This document shows, one piece after another, positions 55,390-64,000 of a DNA stretch of 64,000 nt. A program made the translations under genes and the position numbers. Origin of the DNA: Doryteuthis pealeii. Its lineage: Eukaryota; Mollusca; Cephalopoda; Myopsida; Loliginidae. The DNA lies in contig CM042145.1 in the NCBI GenBank assembly GCA_023376005.1, forward strand, positions 61,335,228-61,399,227, written 5' to 3'. The notes below the pieces were generated by a model that saw only the letters and a program-made list of their open reading frames with translations, did no database searches and was not told where the DNA came from. Position 1 is the first letter of the stretch. Every line of letters begins with the position of its first letter.

Positions 55390-55815
55390 GTGTATTTTAG
55401 TAGCACGAATATTCATGACCATCTCTTCCCAACCGTCCCTATCATTCATTGTCCTCGGCAGGTCTTCTGCACATCATCCAGTATCCGCGCAGAGCTGTTC
55501 AATGTAGGTATTTATTGGACGTCCAGCACTGTCATGTCCACGTGCTGGCTTGCACAGAAAAACGTCGCTTATAAGTTCGTCCTTGCTTCTCCAGCGATGT
55601 CAAAGTTGTCTTGTTCGTCTTACTCGGATGTGATAGAGGAAAGTGGCCGTGCAGCTGCTTTCTTGGAGAGGTGTTGTTTCCAAGATTTGTTTAAGATCGC
55701 ACGCAGCATTCTTGCTCAGCTTCCATCTAGCTTATTCTCTTGTCGTTTCGTTAGGGCGAAAGTGATACAGCCATACAGTAGATCATACAAACACGGCTTG
55801 AAAGAATTTTTGCTT
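55390..55815 (-). pseudogene. LINE ORF2 C-terminal fossil (duplicate)
   Basis: Reverse complement of 23663-24086. The minus strand encodes the same MNDRDGWEEMVMNIRATK end. The 192-codon plus-strand frame 55240-55818 is its antisense shadow. Confidence 0.85.
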
Positions 55816-55864
55816 TAACTTGTGAGATTGGATTTCCATATGACTGATAATCTGTTTCTAGTAG

Positions 55865-56100
55865 ATCGAGGTTGATGGCTGGTTGGATTTTACGACATGT
55901 CAACCCATGTTGGGTCATTTTATGCTGATGAGGTGTTGTTTGATTTATTCTTGATGGGTACTCAATTTTCTTTTTAAACTCAATTTTTTATAACACATTT
56001 ACTCAATTCTTTTTTATTTAGCTCATAGATGGTACCATAACAGGTTTTACCACACTGAGTCAGAGTGGGTAATGAAGGACTATTTGCTCGTAAATTCCTA
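55865..56100 (+). mobile_element. Repeat family Y (duplicate)
   Basis: Starts GGTTGATGGCTGGTTGGATT with ACGACATGTCAACCC and has AGCTCATAGATGGTACC. Inverted copy of 23340-23605. Confidence 0.8.
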
Positions 56101-56756
56101 CCATAAAATAAACTGAACCCCCAATTTATGTTCGTGTTTTTGCAATAAATGTTTTATTTTTCTTGCACCCGTTATGTTACAATACTAAATATATTTCCTT
56201 TATTTATTTTAATATTCACTTCAATGTGTATATTCTAAAAACTTTTATTTTTCACACACTTCTGCCATCAGCGTTGGATCTCATTGGTCAAAAAGGTCAT
56301 CAAGAGCAAAGGTTCAGTCGCTGTATTCTAACACCCCCAATGGAAAGGGCTACCGAGGTCGTATCTGGTGTGTTATTTATATTGATCAAAAGAGAGCTTT
56401 ATTTACCACATACCCCACGTGTACGGGTTAGGCCCAAGGCCCTATCAATGTGGACCACCCACAAACCGAAGCTCATGGTGTGGCGGGTGCAAAAAATGCT
56501 TTCGTCCCGTCGGCATTCCCCCTCATGGGGGCGCCTGAGGCACCGGGCAATAAACCCAGTCCTGTCCCTTTAATCGAGGGCAGGTGTTGCCTGGGGGGGG
56601 GGATGGCCCCTGGATCAACGCTATTAATTTACTCTCAGCAGATCCAGCGGCCGAAACTCCACTGGACCCGGTGTTGGCCGGAAAGCTGAGAGTTTGTTGA
56701 CCAAAAGAGAGCGAGTAGTTTGAAATATCCAGCAGCACTTTATGAATAATAAAATG
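56101..56756. mobile_element. Retroposon-like GC block and context (duplicate)
   Basis: Inverted equivalent of 22732-23339. The direct repeats TTGATCAAAAGAGAGC and TTGACCAAAAGAGAGC again bound the GC-rich block. The 136-codon frame 56163-56573 has no family resemblance. Confidence 0.55.
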
Positions 56757-57045
56757 GAGGCGCGTGTTCTAATGGTTTAAGTGGAAGGAAATGGACTCGT
56801 CGACGCGAGTTCAATTCCTGGACGAAGCTGTTTGCATTTCACATATCGCTAATACCCTTGGAAAGGTATGAATCCAATTATCCCTCCAGCTATGGGCAAA
56901 TAGCAGCGTAGAATGGACTCTTTAAGCTTGGCTAGGTAACCAGTCTAGGAGAAAGAAAACTCTGAATTCAAACCTGTTAAACTCCGCTTAAGAAATTGAC
57001 CTTGTGTCACATCCTGCTCGTGTGGAGGGGTTGGTAAATATATAT
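56757..57045 (+). mobile_element. SINE family A (duplicate)
   Basis: Inverted copy of 22430-22717, with the ATGAATAATAAAT-type target repeats on both sides. Confidence 0.88.
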
Positions 57046-57091
57046 GAATAATAAATGTTTTGATTCTTCGTGTAATATTCTAATTAGTATC

Positions 57092-57330
57092 GCTTCGGTT
57101 TAGCTCAGTCGGTAGAGTACTCGCCTAGGAATCGTAAGGTTCTTTGTTTGTTACCGGTCACCGCCAACTCGGCCTATCAGTATCACACATTGGATAATCT
57201 GATCTGTGCGGTAAAATGGGGAGTTGATAGTAGGTGTGGCGCTCCACCTTGTCAAAAAACAATCTCCCTAGTCTAGCGAATAAGGATAGACTACCTCGCT
57301 GTTACCGACAATTGGCCACTCTGCCAACTT
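57092..57330 (+). mobile_element. SINE family B (duplicate)
   Basis: Head GCTTCGGTTTAGCTCAGTCG with GTAGAGTACTCGCCTAGG, ending GACAATTGGCCACTCTGCC. Inverted copy of 22141-22380. Confidence 0.88.
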
Positions 57331-58640
57331 TTTAAAACTAATTATTGATAGAGATCAAGCAATCAGAAATTGGAAAAAACCGTATAACATTTTCGGGTTG
57401 ATCGGTAATTTTTATGTGAGGAATATTAAGATCTTCCATTTTGAATGACATGCAGTCTTTTTTGCAGAAGATAAAAAAATCAATTTCTGACATCAAAAAA
57501 ATTGAAGCGTTGCAAATTCTTTTTCTTTTTTTTTCTTTCTTTAAGATGTCGCTTGTGAACAAAAAACAAAACCAAAACAAAAAACGATAACATAAAAAAT
57601 AATAATCAAAATGCAATGAATGGATTTACCTGAGGAATTCGGTATCAATCGAAATTGGTGGAAAAAAAAAAGTTCTGCTTTTTTTATTCTCTTTTTCAGC
57701 TGAGAAAATCGATTCATATCGACCAGACACACAACTGATCCGCCCCCTCTTCACTACCCCCCCCAAAAAAAAAACCCAATTATTTTTTTTCCTTCAGTTC
57801 TATCTTCTAACCTTTCTGGCATTTTAAAAAAAATCTTTTTACGACCATTTTTTTTACACCGTCTTGTGTCTCTCCCTTCCTTGCTTCATCCCAGTCACCA
57901 GTAAGTGCGCTTTTAAAAAAAAGGAGCTGACTGTAATTCATGCAGAGGGGTTAGACCAATCCCAAAATGCGGTGACCTGGGTTTTACACTAAACTGCATT
58001 TGATGGTGATGTCCAGATTCGGTCATGTGATGTTTTTAATTTGCTCACGGAGATGGCCTGATTCGAAAATTTGGTTATATGTTGTGCTACGGCCTCTAGG
58101 AATAAATTTAAAAGTGAGAGATTTCTTTCTTTTAATCCCAACGACCTATTTAATTCTTACTCTAAATCTCGTTCGTTCATTTTCCTATTTATTCAACTAT
58201 TCTGACTTCAACTCCTTTTATTTGTTATTTTTATAGAAACGTTTATTCTGCATATTAGATTCTTTATCATTTTCCTTCTTCCCTCGTTTCTCTATCAATC
58301 ATTAATGAGTTGTCTTCACTTTTTTTTTTTGCTCGACATTTTCATTTCCTTTCAAACAGTTTTTATATTGTAATTTTTTGTCTCATTTAAAAAAATCAGT
58401 TTATCGCATTGTTTTTTTTCTTCTGTCCCTTATTCTTCAACCCACAGATAAAAACCAAACACATTTTTTCTTCGTTTCAACTCTATGCATGCCTTATTTA
58501 AATCAGCACTCGGAAATCCATCAAATGTCAATTACCATCAACCCTGTTTAGGAAAACCGAGATTTACTTCTTACATTTTTTACTTTAACATTAATCTTTA
58601 CTTGCTGAAATGCCCGACCTATGACGGGTAAGACTCAAAT
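57331..58640. other. Unassigned AT-rich sequence (duplicate)
   Basis: Inverted equivalent of 20841-22140. No gene. Confidence 0.6.
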
Positions 58641-58649
58641 AATTGATTA

Positions 58650-59210
58650 GTTTCAACGGCATGTCAACCCGTCAGGGTTGTTTTCTACCTAGACGTTAGG
58701 AAATTGCGTTCATTGTACATTTATATCTACATTTTTGTGTAGTTGTTTTTAAGAATCTTTCTTACACACCGTTATTCCCACCTAATACAAATAATGTGCA
58801 CATAGTTGTATAGTTTCAAGTATTCCTATCAAATACTAATAATATGGTTAAATAATTATTTCTATGTAAAAGAAAAGGAATTAATTTTCAGACAGTTATA
58901 TGGTTTTAAGTAACTAATACTAATTAAACTATAATTAATTAAATTATAGTTTCAAATAACTATTCTTAATACAAATAATTTATAGTTTTATGGCATCAAT
59001 TATTATCAAATATGAATAAATTTTCAATAGATTTATTTGACCTATAGATGAGACTAACGAGTCCTACCAAACCGGGTCAGAGTGAACCTGGGAGTAATGG
59101 GAAAGAAGGCGTACTTTACACTCCCCAGATCTCCAGAACTGGAACTGCACCATCAGATGCAGTTTAGTGTCATACAAGGATACTCCTTTGGGGGGTGGGG
59201 AGTGAGGTCA
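58650..59210 (+). mobile_element. Repeat family Y relative (duplicate)
   Basis: Inverted copy of 20270-20840, reading from GGCATGTCAACCCGTCAGGG to GCAGTTTAGTGTCATACAAG. Confidence 0.75.
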
Positions 59211-59840
59211 TACCCCTCTTCTAGGGATACAGTTATGTATTCTAAGCCAGGCTGACAGGGTAGGTCAAGACTTGAATCGCAGACGAAACAAATAGACAAA
59301 CATAAAACCTCTTTTTATTCATTTCATTATTTCGAAACAATTTCTATTCTAAAATCTTTCGTTCAATTAAAATGTTACACTGAATGGTTACAAACGATAT
59401 CTCATTATAAATAATAAATCCATAGAACAAAAAAGAGATTTACCAATTATATTCTAATACGAGAGGCGTTATATTTTAATACTACCCGGCGTTACTCGGG
59501 TGAAATAACTTCATCTCGGCTTTCATTAAAAGCTCATAAGTTCAAAAAGTTTCCCCACTTCGGACATTGTTGTCTGGGTTGCTGGGGTGTTTTTATTTTT
59601 TTAAATTTTTTAACGCGACGCCATTCTTAATGGTTCAAGCAAATATCACAGGAAAATTACAAAAAAAAAAAAAGAAGAAAAGAAAAAGAAATGAAAATCT
59701 TCGATAGATGCAAAACAAAAACTTCTAAGACAATTACTTTTTTTTACTCATGTTTTATTCCATGTGGTATTTTTGTTAATATAAGATATAACAATCTTCT
59801 TGTCTATTTCTCTTGTTCCCCGTCTGACACGATACAACAG
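59211..59840. other. Unassigned sequence (duplicate)
   Basis: Inverted equivalent of 19641-20265; the CCCGGCGTTACTCGGGTGA motif is near 59486. Confidence 0.55.
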
Positions 59841-59844
59841 TTCA

Positions 59845-60560
59845 CTTTATCCCTTACTTAGACTAGACGAGCGGTTGAAGAGCCTCCCCCTCCAAGAAAT
59901 CAGCTGGTCACGTCAAGCCGTGGCATCTATATTATTGTCCCAACTCTATTGCCCTTATGGAAAACCCCAACCCTTTTATCATATATATATTACCAACCCC
60001 TTTGCACGAGCAGGATGTGACACAAGGCCAATTTTCTTAAGCGGAGTTCACATAGGTTGAAATTCAGTTTTCCTTCTCGTAGACCGGTTGTCTAGCAAGG
60101 TTAAAGAGCCCAGTCTGCCCTACTCTATTATCCATAGCTGGAGGAAGGTAGGATCATACCTTTCCCAAGGATATTATCACTAAATGAAATGCAATTACTA
60201 CTACCAGGATTTGAACTCGGGGCGACGAGTCCATTTCCCATGACTTTAACCATTACACCAGGCGATTTATTATATATGTGCGGTAGTGAGTGTCTTGATG
60301 TCTTCGGTACGACAAATAAACTGTATCTGATGGTGAAGTTTCAAGTTGGAGTCTAGGAAATGGGGAGTACCGTTGACACCAAGTTCACTCTAACCAGTAC
60401 CTTTATGGTCCCATCTATGGGTTGAATAGAAAAAAATGAGTTTAGAAAATTAAGTTTGAAAAAAAAAAATGTTGAATGCCCATCAAAAATGATGCCCAAA
60501 ACGTCTGCGGCATAAAAATAATCCAACAAGTGTGACATGCCGTAAAATCAAACCAATCAA
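59845..60560 (-). mobile_element. Repeat family Y with nested SINE A (duplicate)
   Basis: Inverted copy of 18895-19640; the nested family A SINE occupies about 59985-60270 on the minus strand. Confidence 0.85.
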
Positions 60561-60645
60561 CTATCAACCAACCAACCGTCTGAGACATTCCAAACTAAGC
60601 TCCCTTCTTTTTAAAAAAAAAATCTATTCTGCTATTTCTTTCTTA

Positions 60646-60740
60646 GATGATAAAAAAAACAGAAAATGGGCTGGACAAATAACTTCGTAATTAATCGGGT
60701 AAAATTATTATTTGGAAGACAAAATAGTTTTATTTCTTCT
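60646..60740. other. Second fold-back junction
   Basis: The inverted arm stops at 60646 (equivalent of 18825). The forward copy starts immediately with the equivalent of about 18730, so about 95 bp are present only on the forward side. Confidence 0.8.
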
Positions 60741-63700
60741 AGAAAGAAATAGCACAAAGATTTTTTTTAAAAAGAAGAGCTTAGTTGGAATTGTCTTAGA
60801 CGCTTGGTTGGTTGAAGGCTTGATTGGTTTGATTTTACGGCATGTTCAACACTTGTTGGATTATTTTATGCCGCGTTTTGGGGCATTCATTTTTGATGGG
60901 CATTCAACATTTTTTTTTTCAACACTTAATTTTTAAACTCATTTTTTCTATTCAACCCATAGATGGACCATAACAGTACTGGGTTGAGTGAATTGGTGAT
61001 CAACGGGTATCCATTCTAGACCTCCAAACTTGAAACTTTTCACCATCAGATACCGTTTATTTGTTCGTACGAAACATCAAAGAATCAGCTACCGCACATA
61101 TAATGATAAAGCGCCTGTGTAATGGTTAAGGATGGGGAAATGGACTCGTCGCCCCGAGTTCAAATCTGTAGTAGTAGATTGCATTTTCATTTAGTGATTA
61201 ATATCCTTGGGAAAGAATGGAATCCTACCTTCGCCAGCTATGATAATAGTAGGGCAGACTGGGCTCTTTAACCTGGGCTAGACAACCGGTTACGGAGAAG
61301 GAACTGAATTCAAACCTATTGAACTCCGCTTTAAAGAAAATTGGCCTTGGTCACATCCTGCCGTTGCAAAGGGTTGGTAAATATATATATGATAACAAAA
61401 GGGTTGGGGTTTTCAAAGGGCATAGAGTTGGACAATTAATTATAGATGCACGCCGGCTGCGGTGAACCAGCTGATTTCTTGGAGGGGAGCTCTTCAACCG
61501 CTCGTCTAGTCTAAGTAAGGATATAAAGTGAATGTTGGTATCGTGTCATGACGGGAACAAGAAGAAATTAACAAGAAGAATTGTTATATCTTAATATTAC
61601 ACAAAAATACCACATGGAATAAACATGAGGGAAAAAAAAAGTTAATTGTCTTAGAAGTTTTTGTTTTGCATCTATCGAAAGATTTTCATTTCTTTTCTTT
61701 TCTTGCTTTTTTTTTTTTGTAATTTCCTGTGATATTTGCGTGGGAACCACTTAAGTAATGGCGGTCGCGTTTAAAAAATTTAAAAAAATAAAAACACCCC
61801 AGCAACCCAGACAACAATGTCGAAGTTGGGAAACTTTTGAACTTATGAGCTTTTAATGAAACCGAGAATGAAGTTTATTTTCACCCGAGTAACGCCGGGT
61901 AGTATAATATAACGCTCTCGTTTAGAATATAAGGGGAAATCTCTTTTTGTTCTATGATTTATTATTTATAATGAGTTATCGTTTTTGTAACCATTCCAGG
62001 GCTACATTTTTAATGAACGAAAGATTTTAGATAGAAATTGTTTCGACAATAATGAAATGATATAACAAGAGGTCTTTATAGTTGGTCTATTGTTTCGTCT
62101 GCGATTCAGTCTTGACCTACCCTGTCAGCCTGGGTTCAGAATACAAAGTATCCTAGAAGATGGGTATGACCTCACTCCCCACCCCCCAAAGGAGTTTATC
62201 CTTGTATGACACTAAACGGCATCTTGATGTGCAGTTTCCAGTTTCTGGGATCTGGGGTGTAAAGTACGCCTTCTTTCCCATTTACTCCCAGGTTCACTCT
62301 GACCCGGTTTTGGTAGGACTCGTTAGTCTCATCTATTAGGTTCAAATAAATCCTATTGAAAATTTATTCATTTTGATAATAATTGATGCCATAAAAACTA
62401 TAAATTATTATTAAGAATAGTTATTTGAAAACTATAATTAATTAATTTATAGTTTAATTAGTATTAGTTACTTAAAACCATATAACTGTCTGAAAAATTA
62501 ATTCCTTTTTCTTTTACAAGAAATAATTATGTTTAACCATATATTTAGTATTTTAGGCAAATACTTGAAACTATACAACTATGTGCACATTATTCTGTAT
62601 TAGGTGGGAATAAACGGTGTGAAGAAAGATTTCTTAAAACAAACTACACAAAAAATGTAGATTAAAGACAATGAACGGCCAATTCCTAACGGTCTGAGGT
62701 AGAAAACAACCCTGACGGGGTTGACATCCGTTGAAAACTAATCAATTATTTGAGTCTACCCGTCATTAGTCGGCATTCAGCAAGTAAAAGATTAATGTTA
62801 AAAGTAAAAAAAAATGTAAGAAGTAAATCTCGTTTTCCTAAACAGGGTTGATTGGTAATTTGAATTGATGGTATTTTCGAGTGCTGTTTTAAATAAGGCA
62901 TTAGCTAGAGGTTGAAACGACAAGAAAATGTGTTTTGTTTTATCTGTGGGTTGAAGAATAAGGACAGAGAAAAAAAAAACAAATGCGATAAACTTGATTT
63001 TTTTAATGTGACAAAAAAATTACCAATATAAAAACTGTTTGAAAGGAAATGAAAATGTCGAGCAAAAAAAAAAAAAAGTGAAAGACACTGCATTAAGGGA
63101 TTGAATAGAGAAACGAGGGAAGAAGGGAAAAATGATAAAGGAATCTAATATGAGATAAACGTTTCTAAATAAAAAATACAAATTTAAAAGAGTTTGAAGT
63201 CGAATAGTTGAATAAAATAGGAAATGAACGACGAGATTTTAGAGTAAATTAAATAGTCGTGGGATTAAAGAAAGAAATCTCTCACATTTGTCAAATTTTA
63301 TTCCTAGAGGCCGTAGCACAACATAAACACCATTTTCGAATCAGCCATCTCCGTGAGCAAAATTAAAACATCACATGACCGAATTGGAACATCACCATCA
63401 AATGCAGTTAGTGTAAAACCCAGGTCACCGCATTTTTGATTGGTCTAACCCCTCGCATGAATTACAGTCAGCTCACTTTTTTTGAAAGCGCCACTTACTG
63501 GTGTGACGTGGCGATGAAAGCAAGGAAGGGAAGACACAAGGACGGTGTAAAAAAAATGGCTGTAAAAAGATTTTTAAATGCCGAGGAAGGTTAAGATAGA
63601 AACTGAAGGAAAAAAAATAGATCTGGGTTTTTTTTTGGTGGAGGGTAGTGAGAGGAGGGGGCGATCAGTTGTGTGCGGTTCGATATGAATCGATTTTTTC

Positions 63701-64000
63701 TCAGCTGAAAGAGAATTGAAAAAAAAGCGAAACTTTTTTTTCTCCACCAATTTCGATTGATAGCCGATTCCTCAGTAAATTCCATTCATTGCCATTTTTG
63801 ATTATTAGTTTGTTGTGAGTGTATTCGTTTTTTTTGTTTGGTTTTGTTTGTTGTCAGTAAGCGAATCTTTAAAGAAAGAAAAGAGAAAAGAGAAGAGAGG
63901 GAAGAATTTGAAACGCTTTCAATTCTTTGATGTCAGAAATTTGATTTTTTTATCTTCTTGCAAAAAAGACTGCATGTCATTCAAATGGAAGATTTAATTA
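60740..64000. repeat. Noisy forward copy of 18826-22045
   Basis: Same landmarks as 18826-22045 in the same direction: family Y, nested SINE A (about 61110-61390), Y relative near 62200-62750, and homopolymer-rich spacer. Frequent one-base indels suggest uncorrected read sequence. It is also palindromic with 57430-60646. No genes. Confidence 0.9.
61110..61390 (+). mobile_element. SINE family A (third copy, noisy)
   Basis: CGCCTGTGTAATGGTTAAGG and CGAGTTCAAATCTGTAG mark the head, with the family body following. A noisy version of 19215-19495. Confidence 0.8.

Noticed and set aside
18825..60646. True giant chromosomal palindrome, as on some sex chromosomes
   Set aside because: One arm is noisy wherever the other is clean, a 100-N gap with a repeated flank sits inside, and a second fold-back follows; an artefact is simpler, though not proved.

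Overview
This is AT-rich animal nuclear DNA with no convincing host exon, rRNA or tRNA gene. Content points to a mollusc, most likely a coleoid cephalopod such as an octopus. The reasons are several tRNA-headed SINE families (one with a tRNA-Lys-like head, as in the octopus SINEs described in the literature), a decayed LINE ORF2 C-terminus of a type I associate with cephalopod genomes, very long TA, GATA and CTT microsatellites, and many fold-back elements. The organism call is inference; no search was possible.

Layout. 1-1260 is TA-rich simple sequence. 1260-18800 is single-copy background carrying SINEs, two longer repeat families (called X and Y here), a solo LTR with target-site duplication, a 61-bp perfect fold-back element and a CTT tract. 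18800-31347 holds nested SINEs, a LINE fossil, a promoter-bearing insertion, a GATA satellite and a MITE. A run of exactly 100 Ns (31348-31447) follows. 31448-37974 then repeats 24990-31325 in the same direction but with many single-base indels. 37975-42960 is new sequence. At about 43000 the window folds back: 43099-54512 is the reverse complement of 42960-31448, and 54512-60646 is the reverse complement of 24990-18825. At about 60.65-60.74 kb it folds again, and 60740-64000 is a noisy forward copy of 18826-22045. So roughly 37 kb is unique, and much of the rest is probably assembly or fold-back-read duplication with haplotype differences mixed in.

The most interesting biology is a set of hammerhead-ribozyme-like motifs at six or more distinct loci (about 2.2, 2.5, 15.2, 39.1, 41.9 and 42.9 kb, plus inverted copies). 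Three sit about 31-32 nt downstream of a Pol III B-box-like sequence in tRNA-headed repeats. That suggests a SINE or SINE-like retroposon family with a self-cleaving RNA in its body. Several have a tiny, self-complementary stem III (for example GUAC), the form reported for hammerheads of Penelope-like elements and retrozymes, which work best as dimers. All structures were folded by eye and need computation and biochemistry to confirm.

Open reading frames in the window are almost all products of simple repeats or antisense shadows of retroelements. The only protein family I could recognise is the LINE ORF2 fossil and its inverted duplicate.
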